Source of the DNA: Saprospiraceae bacterium
GTDB taxonomy: Bacteria; Bacteroidota; Bacteroidia; Chitinophagales; Saprospiraceae
Length of the DNA stretch: 64,000 nt
Assembly: GCA_016714085.1 (NCBI GenBank)
Contig: JADJNW010000014.1
Span: forward strand, 1-64,000
Direction: 5' to 3'
The translations under genes were made by a program, and so were the position numbers. The notes under the pieces were generated by a model, which had not been told where the DNA came from, did no database searches, and was given only the letters and a program-made list of their open reading frames with translations. Shown here piece after piece: positions 28,584-38,843 of this stretch. Within the stretch, counting starts at the first letter, position 1, and the number at the start of each line of letters is the position of its first letter.

Positions 28584-29873
28584 TTATACGTGAACGTGCC
28601 AAACTTCAAAAGCTTCTTTAGCTAAGCGCTCGCGGTGATCAGGATGAGCAATATTAATGAGCAACTTAGCGCGTTCGCGGATGCTTTTCCCAAAAAGATT
28701 GGCGACACCGTATTCGGTCACAATGTAATGCACGTGTGCACGTGTAGTTACGACGCCTGCGCCTGGCTTGAGCATAGAGGTGATGCGGCTAATACCCTTA
28801 TTTGTTGCCGAAGGCAGCGCAATGATTGGCTTTCCGCCTTCTGATAGGGCTGAGCCGCGTATAAAGTCCATTTGACCGCCGACGCCGGAGTAAATTTTGG
28901 TGCCAATAGAGTCAGCGCAAACCTGACCACTCAAGTCCACTTCGATGGCGCTATTAATGGCGACTACTTTAGGATTCTGTCGAATGATGGCAGTATCATT
29001 CACATATTGAATGTCAAGTACTCTGACAATAGGATTCGCATTTACAAAATCGTATAAATTTTGAGAGCCTACCAAAAAACCGGTAACCAAGTGGTTGCGA
29101 TGTCGCGCTTTATGCTGATTGGTAATTACGCCTTTTTCTAGTAATGGTAGAATCCCATCCGAAAACATCTCTGTGTGAATGCCCAATTCTTTGTGAGAGT
29201 TCATAGCCGCCAAAGCTGCATTTGGAATAGCGCCAATACCCATTTGTAGCGTTGAGCCATCTTCCACCAATTCTGCAATATATTGTCCGATGCGCGTTTC
29301 CACTTCATCAGGAGGAGGAATTTCAAGTGTTGGTAGTTTGTAATCTACCTCTACTACTTTATGGAATTTATTAATATGAATATTGCCATCACCATTGGTG
29401 CGGGGCATATTGGGATTGATTTCTGCAATCAATAATTTAGCGGTTTGGGCGGCAGCCAAAGAAGTATCCACAGAAACGCCCAAGGTACAATAACCATGAG
29501 TATCAGGCGGCGACACTTGCAGCAATGCTACATCAAGATTTACCACTCCTCGCCGAAACAAGCGCGGAATATCACTTAGAAAAATCGGCACAAAATCGGC
29601 ACGACCATCTTGAATAGCCTGGCGCATATTTGAACCAGTAAACAAGCTTTTGACGTGAAAACTATGCTCAAACTGTGGCTCGGCATAAGGCGCTTTCCCT
29701 TCGGTATGCAACTGATAGATTTCTACATCGTGCAGTTCGTCACCACGTTTGGCTAAAGCTTGCGCTAGTACTTGGGGCGCAGCAGCGGCGCTATGAATGA
29801 AGATTTTATCGCCAGATTTGATGACTGAAACAGCTTCTTCTGCACTGACGGGTGAATAATTTTTCTGACTCAT
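28584..29873 (-). CDS. Acetyl-CoA hydrolase/CoA-transferase family protein
   Basis: A 429-residue member of the acetyl-CoA hydrolase/transferase family (4-hydroxybutyrate or acetate:succinate CoA-transferase type). The probable catalytic Glu lies in IHTEMFSDG (about 236), with GIGAIPNAALAA just before it and the C-terminal acyl-CoA-binding region GGQMDFIRGSALSEGGKPIIALPS. It would exchange CoA between acetate and another short acid. The exact substrate is not readable. It converges on recJ with a 6-nt gap. Confidence 0.88.
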   Translation of the reverse strand: MSQKNYSPVSAEEAVSVIKSGDKIFIHSAAAAPQVLAQALAKRGDELHDVEIYQLHTEGKAPYAEPQFEHSFHVKSLFTGSNMRQAIQDGRADFVPIFLSDIPRLFRRGVVNLDVALLQVSPPDTHGYCTLGVSVDTSLAAAQTAKLLIAEINPNMPRTNGDGNIHINKFHKVVEVDYKLPTLEIPPPDEVETRIGQYIAELVEDGSTLQMGIGAIPNAALAAMNSHKELGIHTEMFSDGILPLLEKGVITNQHKARHRNHLVTGFLVGSQNLYDFVNANPIVRVLDIQYVNDTAIIRQNPKVVAINSAIEVDLSGQVCADSIGTKIYSGVGGQMDFIRGSALSEGGKPIIALPSATNKGISRITSMLKPGAGVVTTRAHVHYIVTEYGVANLFGKSIRERAKLLINIAHPDHRERLAKEAFEVWHVHV

Positions 29874-30060
29874 GGTGTCTGATCATTTTTTTGACGGCTC
29901 AAAAGTACTCAGGATGGAAGGTTTTTGCAAAAGATAAAACTCATTAATCAGGAGTGACAAAAATTAGTGCGAAAGCCAGCTTTTTCTGAAATAAAACAAA
30001 ATTTTATCTTTAAAAAATTGTTCTATTGCCATAACTTTCGCAACCAAAATAAAAAAGAAC

Positions 30061-30495
30061 ATGAAAATATTTCAGGTAATAACGATTGCAATGTTAGGTT
30101 TATTTATAATCAGTTGTAATCAAAGCGCTAAGCAAGAATCAGAGGAACAATTACTCTGGGAACAAGTAATGGCAGTACACGATGAGGTGATGCCTAAAAT
30201 GAGCGAAATCAATCAAATAAGTCGGGATTTGAGAACAAAACTCGAAGGAATGGATTCTACACTTGTGGATCAACGCGAACAAATGATGGTTGGTATTCGT
30301 GCTTTAGAACAAGCCGATGAAGGCATGATGACTTGGATGGCAGAGATAGAACCATTGGACGAATTGCGCGAAGACAAAACGCACGAACAAATTATGGCTT
30401 ATTTGCAAGAGGAACAGCAGAAAGTAGCGAAGGTAAAAGAAGATATGCTTACAAGCATTGAGGAAGGAAAGAAGCTTTTGGGCGACGGAATGTAA
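30061..30495 (+). CDS. Small helical lipoprotein, function unknown
   Basis: A 144-residue predicted lipoprotein: the signal ends IISC with Cys19. The rest is strongly helical and charged, with a run of acidic residues and Met (VMAVHDEVMPKMSEINQ), which suggests a coiled coil. Similar short lipoproteins occur in Bacteroidota, but I know no function. A TAACTTTC box about 25 nt upstream resembles a -7 element. Confidence 0.7.
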   Translation: MKIFQVITIAMLGLFIISCNQSAKQESEEQLLWEQVMAVHDEVMPKMSEINQISRDLRTKLEGMDSTLVDQREQMMVGIRALEQADEGMMTWMAEIEPLDELREDKTHEQIMAYLQEEQQKVAKVKEDMLTSIEEGKKLLGDGM

Positions 30496-30625
30496 TCTTC
30501 AAAATAAAGGCTTAATCAGCATTATTCCTGGAATATGCGATATACTTTATTGCTGAAATTTTGTTTACTAAAGAATAGATTTGAAGATATTTTTATAATC
30601 CCAAAGGGAAAAATTAATTTTTAAA

Positions 30626-33300
30626 ATGAACGATTTTTCATTTATAACTAATGCACACCCCAACTTCGTGGATTCTTTGTATGAGCAATACCAGCAAGAC
30701 CCTGATCTGGTAGAGGCAAGTTGGCGGCATTTTTTCAAAGGGTATGATTATGCTTCGGATGGGAACGGTCATGCTACCAATGGTAAAGCGACAGTGGTTT
30801 CCACCGAAAAAATTCTAAAAGAACTGCGGGTATTAGCGCTGATTTTCGGTTATCGGAATCGCGGACATTTGCTTTCTACAACGAATCCGCTCAAACCGCG
30901 GCGAGATCGCAATCCTAAATTGGCACTAGAAGATTTTAGCCTTTCAGAAGCAGATTTGGACACGCCGTTTACTGCCGGTAAAGAAATTGGTTTGGAAAAT
31001 GCTACGCTTCGTCAAATCATTGAGCGTTTGAAGTATGTTTATTGTGGCAATATCGGCTTTCAGTTCCAGCATATTCAAGATCGAGACACCCGCCGTTGGC
31101 TGCGTACGCGTATAGAATCGCTTATTACGGATAATGGTTTTGGCTATTCGGCTGAGAAAAAGCGCCGAATTCTGGAGAAACTGAACGGCGCGGTAGCTTT
31201 TGAAGAGTTTTTGCATACAAAATTTGTTGGACAGAAGCGCTTTTCACTCGAAGGAGGTGAAAATACAATTGTTGCATTGGATGGCATCATCAATAAAGCG
31301 ACCGAAGGTGGCGTGGATGAAGTCGTAATTGGTATGGCGCACCGTGGACGTCTGAATGTTTTGGCGAATACGCTTGGAAAAACGTATGAGCAAATTTTTA
31401 AGGAATTTGAAGGCGATATGCCCGAAAATATGAGCTTTGGCGATGGCGATGTGAAATATCACCTTGGCTTTTCTTCTCAAGTAACTACTTCAGCAGGTAA
31501 AACAATTTATCTCAAGTTAGTACCAAATCCTTCTCACTTAGAAGCTGTAAACCCAGTAGTGGAGGGCTTTGCTCGTGCTAAAGCCGATATTTTATATCAA
31601 AGCGACTATGATCGGATTCTGCCGATTCTGATTCATGGCGACGCAGCAATTGCAGGTCAGGGTATTGTATATGAAGTGGCGCAAATGAGCAAACTCAAAG
31701 GCTACTACACGGGCGGTACGATTCACTTTGTGACGAATAACCAAGTTGGCTTTACGACTGATTTTGATGATGCGCGTTCTTCCACATATTGCACTGGGGT
31801 AGCAAGCGTTATCCAGGCTCCAGCGTTTCACGTAAACGGCGACGATGCAGAAGCGGTGCAGTTTGTCGCTGAATTAGCGGTCGAATATCGCCAAGAATTC
31901 AATAGCGACGTATTTATTGATATGGTTTGCTATCGCAAACACGGTCATAACGAAGGCGATGATCCAGAATTCACACAGCCGGGGATGTATAAATTGATCA
32001 AAAATCATAAGAATCCACGCGAAATTTATTCTGAGATTTTGGTGCAACGAGGCGACGTAGACAAGGATTTGGCGCATGAAATGGAAACTGCCTTCAAAAA
32101 ATTCCTGCAAGAGCGCTTGGATGAGGTGAAACAAAAGCCGCTGGAATACGAATATCAAGAGTCGGAGCAAGCCTGGCGTCAACTCAATCGGCCGCATGAA
32201 ATCAAACCCGAAGATTTTGATGCTTCACCAGTGACTGGTATTGAACGAAGTACAATTGATAAAATTTTGAATCATTTGATCACCTTGCCGCAAGGATTTA
32301 GTCCATTGCCCAAAGTAAATCGCTTACTCAAAGCAACGAAGGAAAAAATTGAGCAGGGCAAGCTTGACTGGGCCTTGGGCGAATTGATGGCTTATGGCAG
32401 TATTTTGTTGGAAGGTCGGGACGTGCGCATGAGCGGTCAAGATGTGAAGCGCGGTACTTTTTCGCATCGACATTCTGTTTTGCAGGATATTGAAAACTAT
32501 CAGGAATATATTCGCTTGGATGGTATGTCCGAAAATCAAGGTAAGTTCCGTATATGGTCATTTGGGAAGCGCAATTCGGCGATTTTTACAACGGCGCACA
32601 AACGATTGTAGATCAATTTATTACAGCAGGCGAAAGTAAATGGCAGCGGATGAGCGGTATTGTATTGCTCTTGCCGCATGGCTACGAAGGACAAGGCCCG
32701 GAGCACTCTAGTGCACGCTTGGAACGCTTTTTGCAAAATTGCGCCGAATACAATATGACAATAGCAAATGTGACAACTCCGGCGAACTTTTTCCACTTGC
32801 TGCGCCGCCAGTTGGCTCGACCATTCCGCAAGCCTTTGGTGGTAATGTCGCCAAAATCGCTATTGCGTCATCCTGAATGTGTGTCTAATCCTGAAGATTT
32901 TGAAACAGGCAAGGCTTTCCAGGAAGTCTATGATGATGCAAATATCAAAGATGCTAAAAAAGTGAAACGCGTATTGTTCTGTACTGGAAAGATTTATTAC
33001 GATTTATTGCAAGAGCAACGCGAGAAAAAACGCCAGGATGTAGCCATCGTTCGGATGGAGCAATTATATCCTTTCCCGGAAAAACAAATCAATGCGATTT
33101 TAGAAAAATACGCGCAGGCAGAACTGTTCTGGGTACAGGAAGAACCAGCAAATATGGGCGCTTGGCAATACTTGCATCGTTTTGATTTTAGAAAAAATCT
33201 TAATTTAATTTCGCGCAAAGCGAGCGCTTCACCAGCAACGGGCTTCAAGAAAAAGCACGATAAAGAGCAAGCAGAATTGGTGGAGAAAGCTTTTGCATAA
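30626..33300 (+). CDS. sucA: 2-oxoglutarate dehydrogenase E1, internal deletion of about 73 nt
   Basis: The thiamine-diphosphate E1 subunit of the 2-oxoglutarate dehydrogenase complex in the TCA cycle. The N-terminal part (661 residues) shows the E1o start FITNAHPNFVDSLYEQYQQDP, the TPP-binding regions GMAHRGRLNVLANTLGK and HGDAAIAGQG, and ends at QGKFRI. The remainder resumes in another frame as VIWEAQFGDFYNGAQ and runs to the normal C-terminus. Compared with E. coli E1o (FRVWDSVLSEEAVLAFEYGYA...LTIWEAQ), about 24 residues are missing: only 8 nt separate codons that should be about 81 nt apart. The lost block holds the conserved SE-VL-FEYGY motif. As given, the gene cannot make active enzyme. 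sucB is not adjacent. Confidence 0.9.
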
Positions 33301-33320
33301 GAGATATTCTAATTGCCTCA

Positions 33321-33364
33321 AAATCAAGCGGGCTTCCAAGTTTTCCTGGGAGTCCGCTTGATTT
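33321..33364. terminator. Bidirectional terminator between sucA and the phosphatase gene
   Basis: A 17-nt stem with two mismatches: 33321-33337 against 33348-33364 (AAATCAAGCGG and CCGCTTGATTT outer parts), with A/T-rich flanks. It lies between the convergent sucA and low-molecular-weight phosphatase genes. Confidence 0.75.
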
Positions 33365-33366
33365 AT

Positions 33367-33822
33367 TTATACTAAATATTGTTTTATGATTTGCTCACAG
33401 GCTTCATCCAGCATTTGGAAAACATCTTCAAAACCATCGTCATCCCAGTATGGATCTGGAACGCTGCGATTGCCATTTGGATATACCAGATTTAGAATAA
33501 GCTGAACTTTGTTTTTATGTTCTTCTTTTTTCGCAAAGCGCAAGATGTCTTGAAAATTCTGGGCATCCATCGCAAAAATCAAATCAAAAGTATCTAAATC
33601 ATTTGCTGAAAACTGCCGCGCTCTTTGGTACGTAATATCAATGCTATATTTTCTGGCTACAGCAATAGAACGATGATCCGGCAATTCCCCAATATGCCAA
33701 GAGCCTGTACCAGCAGAATCTACGCGCCAATCCAAGCTTTTCTCCTCAATTTTTGTTTTCAAAATGCCTTCTGCTAATGGCGAACGACAGATGTTGCCCA
33801 AACAAACCATAAGAATCTTCAT
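33367..33822 (-). CDS. Low-molecular-weight protein-tyrosine phosphatase
   Basis: A 151-residue phosphatase. The catalytic P-loop is VCLGNICRSP (Cys7, Arg13), and the general-acid Asp lies in DPYWDDDGFEDVF. Bacterial members dephosphorylate tyrosine kinases that control polysaccharide export, or arsenate. Without a kinase or ars gene nearby the role is open. Cytoplasmic. Confidence 0.93.
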   Translation of the reverse strand: MKILMVCLGNICRSPLAEGILKTKIEEKSLDWRVDSAGTGSWHIGELPDHRSIAVARKYSIDITYQRARQFSANDLDTFDLIFAMDAQNFQDILRFAKKEEHKNKVQLILNLVYPNGNRSVPDPYWDDDGFEDVFQMLDEACEQIIKQYLV

Positions 33823-33874
33823 AAATGCGATCTATTTGCCTGAGCAACAAAGGTAAAGACAGAAGGTTTGAATC

Positions 33875-35268
33875 TTAGGATTTTTCGTATTTCTTCGCAA
33901 TTTTTTTCAATTCTGTATCAATTAGCTGCTTCGGCATCCATTTACCTTGAATGAGTACACCATTCAGTTTTTTAATATTTCAATATCTTCTAAAGGATTA
34001 GCGTCTAATAAAATCAATTCCGCCGCCGCACCTTCTTTTACCACGCCAAACTGGTTTTCCATTCCGAAGAATTTCGCCGGATTTGCAGTGCCACTTTGCA
34101 AAACTTCATAATTTGAAATACCGGCGTCCACCATCCCTTTCATTTCATGTTGAATGGAAAAACCGGGCACGTTGTAAACCTGCGGTGCATCAGAGCCAAG
34201 CAGCAAACCTATGCCTGAATCCGCCATACCTTTGAGCAATTTTCTGCGAATATCAATAAATCTCTTGGCTTTCTCTGCACTGTAATTATTATCCAGAATT
34301 TGCTGCTTTGAGCCACGCCACTGAAAGCGCACGCCCGGATTCATATATTGCATTTCGGGTTCTTCGACAATCTCTTCTCCACTTTTAGGCGATGTCCAAC
34401 GTTCCAGCAAGGCTTGTGTTGGGACAATCCAGACACCCTTTTCTTTTGTTTTTTGAATCAATTCAGGAATTAAGTTAGCATCCGTTTGATCTGTAAAATT
34501 AAAACCAAATAAGCCACCTGTATTGGGATCTACATTAGCAGAAGCCGGTACAAGCCCTTCTACATAGCCATCCAAATGATCAATTGATGCGTATTTAAAA
34601 TCTATGGCACGGCGTACACCCACCGCTACCGGCACATGCCCGGAGAATGTAATCCCTACTTCTCGTGCGGTTTTGACCAATTCTTCAAATACATCGAGTT
34701 GAATGCCAGGATGAATTTTTAAAAAATCGTAGCCATCTTTTTGATACTGAGTCACTTTTGTGCGGGCTTCTTCCTTGGTTGGCACGGTATTTCCATTTAA
34801 GGAAGGGCTAGAGGTGAAAATTCGAGGGCTGAGTACCTCTCCTTTTGCAGCTTGCTCGCGCAGCGTAAGATGATAAGGATTCCCCAACATTCCCCGAATT
34901 ACAGTCACTCCATTGGACAAATAAAGAAAAAGCGTTTCTCGGACATTGGAGTTATCGTTATTTTGAGGAATTGGGATATGCGCATGCATTTCTGACAAGC
35001 CTGGCATCAAGTATTTACTTTTTCCATTAATTTTCAGAGCCTTTTTAGACGCTTTGATCGATTTAGAACTACCGATTTGTGTAATCTTTCCATTTTTAAT
35101 AATAACAGTTTGGTTGCTTAATACCTGATTACCAGTCATTGGCAATACATTTACATTTACAAAAGCGATTTCTTCGGCGCTTTGCAAATCAACAATATTG
35201 GGTTGGGCCTTTAAAACAAAGGGAACAGTAATTGCTATTAGCAATCCGAATAGAGAAGGCGATTTCAT
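33875..35268 (-). CDS. Secreted amidohydrolase, C-terminal frameshift
   Basis: A metal-dependent amidohydrolase with a signal peptide (1-21). Metal ligands are visible: HAH (95, 97), the Lys in FLKIHPG, His in FSGHVP and SIDHLDG, and Asp in LLLGSDAP. The frame as given ends at 33964 with ILKN. Restoring one base in the six-T run next to 33970 gives ILKKLNGVLIQGKWMPKQLI and about 28 further residues to a stop at 33875. GVLIQGKWMP is the normal last strand of this family, so the extension is real. Related enzymes act on prolyl dipeptides or lactams; the substrate here is unknown. Confidence 0.85.
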
Positions 35269-35391
35269 GATTTTATTTTTTGATGAGCAAATGATGCTCT
35301 AATTTGCAAATAAATCTGCAAACTCAGGTTGTCTTAATCTGGGAGAATTTTCTACCTTCTGATTCCTTGCTGCTACTATTTTTGAAATAAC

Positions 35392-36195
35392 TCAAATAAA
35401 TTGCTCCTGCTTTTTCAAAAATGCTGTAGGCGCTACGCCAGCAATTTTTTTGAAGTCCCGAATAAAATGGGATTGATCAAAATAACCACATTGGTAGGAA
35501 AGTTGAGCCAAATTGGAAAATTGTCGTTGGCGGATAAGCTTTTGCGCCTGATGTAGTCGGGCAATACGGATATACGTTTTAGGGCTTATGCCAATCACAT
35601 TTTTGAATTCTCGCTCTAGTTGTCGTGGACTGATAAAAACCTTTTGGCTAAGCTGATCTACAGAAATTTCGGAACTTTCGTTGCGTATCAATTCCGCCGC
35701 AAATTGAAGATAAGGTAGAGCTTGATCATTTTTTTGCAACATTTTTACTAAAAAATCTTCTGTCTGTTTCAGTTGCTCCTGAATCGAATCTGCTTCGCGT
35801 AAGCGATTAGCATAATCCCGAAAAGCACGTCCCAGCACATTTTCCATATCAGCAGCACAGTGTTTAAATTCTGCCGCAGGGATACCGAATAAAGCATAAA
35901 AGCCATCAGGGTTGAAGCGAATACCCATTACTTCCACTTTTTTTTGAAAACGTACTTCATAAGCCTCCGTCCACAGTCCAATCAAGGTATGATCGGGCGA
36001 CTGCGACCATTCATTATTAATTTCCAAATCACAATGAAAATCGGATAAATGCAAAACCAATTCGACTACACCTCTTGGAATGACCTTGAAACTTAGCGTT
36101 TGAGTTGAAATTGGATTAAATTTTGCCTGCCAATAATTTTCTATATAAGGCTGCAAAATTTCAGATGGAGCGATTTCCTGAAACTGAACACTCAT
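35392..36195 (-). CDS. AraC family transcriptional regulator
   Basis: A 267-residue regulator. Residues 1-150 form an N-terminal sensor of the DUF6597 type (ILQPYIENYWQ, VIPRGVVELVLHL). The C-terminal 100 residues carry two helix-turn-helix units typical of AraC (FISPRQLEREFKNVIGISPKTYIR and CGYFDQSHFIRDFKKIAGVAPT). A divergent cupin gene starts 294 nt away and could be a target. The gap between them contains no gene that I can support. Confidence 0.9.
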   Translation of the reverse strand: MSVQFQEIAPSEILQPYIENYWQAKFNPISTQTLSFKVIPRGVVELVLHLSDFHCDLEINNEWSQSPDHTLIGLWTEAYEVRFQKKVEVMGIRFNPDGFYALFGIPAAEFKHCAADMENVLGRAFRDYANRLREADSIQEQLKQTEDFLVKMLQKNDQALPYLQFAAELIRNESSEISVDQLSQKVFISPRQLEREFKNVIGISPKTYIRIARLHQAQKLIRQRQFSNLAQLSYQCGYFDQSHFIRDFKKIAGVAPTAFLKKQEQFI

Positions 36196-36489
36196 AATTC
36201 GGGTGATTTCTTACAGTAAAACTATGAAAAAATGAAACCTTGAACAAATCATCTCTACGGATCGGCTTATTTTATAGATAACCGTTACATTTCTAGAATA
36301 ACAGAGCATCATTTGAAAATATTGATAGTAAATTGAAAAATCAACTTGTCGGATTTTTACAATAGCTGGGCTATGGAACACGCTAACTTTGTCCCTATAA
36401 TAAGGATTATTCAACCTCAGCGATCAAATTTAAAATCACCCGATTTATAATTATTTGAAAATCAAAATTTAATCAAAACCTAAAAACAA

Positions 36490-36909
36490 ATGACAACAGT
36501 AAATCTCAATCAATTAGAATTGGCAGAATTCATCGGCAAAGAAAATCTTCAACAGCATTGCCGCGCGACGTTCCCATTGCTAGGTGCACATGGCACAAAA
36601 AATTCTGCCACTGTTTACTTTGAATTAGAGCCAGGAAATCATCTTGGCCGGCACACCGATAGCGCAGAAGAATTGCTTCTAATCCTGGATGGTGAAGTAG
36701 AAATCAATATTGGCGAGGAAAAGAGCAAAGCTGCTAAAAACACAATCGCATTGGTTCCTAAAATGGTACCGCACGATCTGGTCAATATCGGCAGTAAAAC
36801 CGCGCGAGTATTGGGTTTCTTTGGTGGCTCGAACAATATTATCTCTACTTTTGATGAAACCTGGCTGCCAACAAATTCCAATACGGTTGATACTTCCCAA
36901 ATGGGTTGA
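36490..36909 (+). CDS. Cupin domain protein
   Basis: A 139-residue single-domain cupin. The first cupin motif is seen in GNHLGRHTDSAEELLLILDGEVEI and the second in PKMVPHDLVNIGSKTARVLGFFGG. Such proteins bind a metal and a small ligand or act as simple oxygenases or isomerases. It lies divergent from an AraC regulator. Activity unknown. Confidence 0.85.
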   Translation: MTTVNLNQLELAEFIGKENLQQHCRATFPLLGAHGTKNSATVYFELEPGNHLGRHTDSAEELLLILDGEVEINIGEEKSKAAKNTIALVPKMVPHDLVNIGSKTARVLGFFGGSNNIISTFDETWLPTNSNTVDTSQMG

Positions 36910-36944
36910 GTAGGAATTTTAAAAATCAAATGGATCAGTTTTAG

Positions 36945-36976
36945 AAGCCCGTTCGGCAATGTCGACGGGCTTTTTT
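36945..36976 (+). terminator. Terminator after the cupin gene
   Basis: AAGCCCGT (36945-36952) pairs with ACGGGCTT (36965-36972) and is followed by a run of T to 36976. A typical Rho-independent terminator. Confidence 0.75.
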
Positions 36977-37100
36977 ATTTAAAAGCAAGCTATTTTCTCG
37001 GTGTCCCCTTATTCCTTTACCTTTGTTTTGAAAACAAAAACAAAAGGCTGACGCAAACCCACTTGAACATAATAACCCACTAACACCAGAACACAGCTAT

Positions 37101-38213
37101 ATGAAAATAAAGGGACAGCATCACCAAACAATATGGCTCAAGGACGAGCGAACTGTACAAATCTTCGATCAGCGCTACTTTCCGCATCAGATTGTGATTG
37201 AAGATTTGACCAAACTCGAAGATTTTGAAGTAGCGATTACAGATATGCACGTACGTGGTGCGCCACTCATTGGAGTGACGGCAGCCTATGGCTTGTACAT
37301 TGCAGCATTAGAAGCTTTAGAACAGCAGGATTTTGATACTTATTTTACAAATGCGGTGAAACGCTTGCGCAAAACGCGCCCAACTGCTGTAGATTTATTT
37401 CATGCGATTGAAAAAGTAGTAACGACTGTCAATTCGACGGAAGAGTTGAAAAAAAAGTCTTTATTAGCATTAGAAGCTGCAAAATTACTAGCAGAAGAAA
37501 GCGTGGTGAGTTGTCGGAGCATTGGAGAACATGGTTTGAAAATTATCAAAGAAATCGCTTCCCGAAAAAAAGGTAAACCAGTCAATATCCTTACCCACTG
37601 TAATGCCGGTTGGATCGCTTGTATTGACTACGGTACGGCAACCGCGCCTATTTATCTGGCACATGACGCAGGCATACCTGTGCACGTTTGGGTGGACGAA
37701 ACCCGCCCCCGCAACCAGGGTGCGAATCTTACCGCTTTTGAATTGAACGAGCATGGCGTACCACACACTGTCATTACCGATAATGCTGGTGGACATTTGA
37801 TGCAACACAACATGGTGGATATGGTCATCGTGGGTACTGATAGAACGACTCGACAAGGTGATGTGGCTAATAAAATCGGCACTTATCTCAAGGCGCTTGC
37901 CGCAAAAGATAATAATGTATCGTTCTATGTGGCTTTGCCGAGTTCTTCGATTGATTGGAATGTGAATGATGGTTTGACCGAAATTCCGATAGAGCAACGT
38001 AATCCTGATGAAGTGAAATATGTACACGGTTGGGATGGCGAAAAATTATCGAAAGTGCTTATTACACCTAAAGATAGTCCTGCGGCCAATTATGGTTTTG
38101 ACGTAACGCCCGCTCGTTTGGTGACTGGTTTGATTACAGACAGAGGCATCTGCGAGGCGAGTGAGGAGGGCTTATTATCTTTATTTCCTGAAAAAAATGA
38201 ATCTGACTTCTAA
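37101..38213 (+). CDS. mtnA: Methylthioribose-1-phosphate isomerase
   Basis: A 370-residue aldose-ketose isomerase of the methionine salvage pathway that turns methylthioribose-1-phosphate into methylthioribulose-1-phosphate. The catalytic Cys lies in ILTHCNAGWIA and the catalytic Asp in GTDRTTRQGDVANKIGTY; the start has DMHVRGAPLIGVTAAYG. It is 3 nt from a class II aldolase gene that could do the next step. A TACCTTTG box at 37018-37025 may be its -7 element. Confidence 0.93.
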   Translation: MKIKGQHHQTIWLKDERTVQIFDQRYFPHQIVIEDLTKLEDFEVAITDMHVRGAPLIGVTAAYGLYIAALEALEQQDFDTYFTNAVKRLRKTRPTAVDLFHAIEKVVTTVNSTEELKKKSLLALEAAKLLAEESVVSCRSIGEHGLKIIKEIASRKKGKPVNILTHCNAGWIACIDYGTATAPIYLAHDAGIPVHVWVDETRPRNQGANLTAFELNEHGVPHTVITDNAGGHLMQHNMVDMVIVGTDRTTRQGDVANKIGTYLKALAAKDNNVSFYVALPSSSIDWNVNDGLTEIPIEQRNPDEVKYVHGWDGEKLSKVLITPKDSPAANYGFDVTPARLVTGLITDRGICEASEEGLLSLFPEKNESDF

Positions 38214-38216
38214 AAA

Positions 38217-38816
38217 ATGGACGAAGGCTACATCAAATTCCAAGCAAAATGGGAAAAAGCTCAGTCACTTTCTTTGGAACGTCTTGAAAATCTCATCTTT
38301 TGGCGTGATATTTTGTACCAAAAAGGCCTAGTTGGCGTGTACGAAAATGGTATTGGCTATGGCAACATTAGTCAACGTTGGAATGCGCAAGGACAATTCA
38401 TAATCAGCGGCTCAATGACAGGGCATTTACAAACACTTTCAAAAGAACACTTTACGCTTGTAACAAAAGTAAATATTGCAAAAAACACGGTTTGGTGTGA
38501 AGGGCCAATCATCGCTTCCTCCGAAACCATGAGCCATGCTGTTATTTATCAAGAATGCCCGGAAGTGGAGAGCGTTATGCACGTGCATCATATAAAACTT
38601 TGGGAAAAATTATTACACAAAGTGCCGACTACCAATGCTTCTGCCACATACGGTTCGCCTGAGATGGCTTATTCGATTATTGAATTGCTTCAAAAAACAG
38701 ATTTACGCAAGCAAAAAATTTTTGTAATGGAAGGTCATCCCGAGGGGATTTTTGTTTTCGGCGAAAGCTTGAAGGAAGCCGCTGATATTTTGCTTCAACA
38801 AATTACCTATCTTTGA
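38217..38816 (+). CDS. Class II aldolase/adducin family protein, possible methylthioribulose-1-phosphate dehydratase
   Basis: A 199-residue class II aldolase fold protein. Zinc ligands fit MHVHHIKLW (His122, 124) and MEGHPEG, with the acid in SSETMSHA (Glu103). MtnB, the dehydratase that follows MtnA in methionine salvage, belongs to this fold and is often encoded beside mtnA, so this role is inferred from context. The sequence departs from classical MtnB, so a related aldolase is possible. Confidence 0.75.
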   Translation: MDEGYIKFQAKWEKAQSLSLERLENLIFWRDILYQKGLVGVYENGIGYGNISQRWNAQGQFIISGSMTGHLQTLSKEHFTLVTKVNIAKNTVWCEGPIIASSETMSHAVIYQECPEVESVMHVHHIKLWEKLLHKVPTTNASATYGSPEMAYSIIELLQKTDLRKQKIFVMEGHPEGIFVFGESLKEAADILLQQITYL

Positions 38817-38843
38817 AATACACAAACTTTTAGACACATTTCT

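Noticed and set aside
36211..36414. A 67-residue minus-strand frame upstream of the AraC gene
   Set aside because: No start context, signal peptide, motif or neighbour supports it; probably chance in A/T-rich intergenic DNA.
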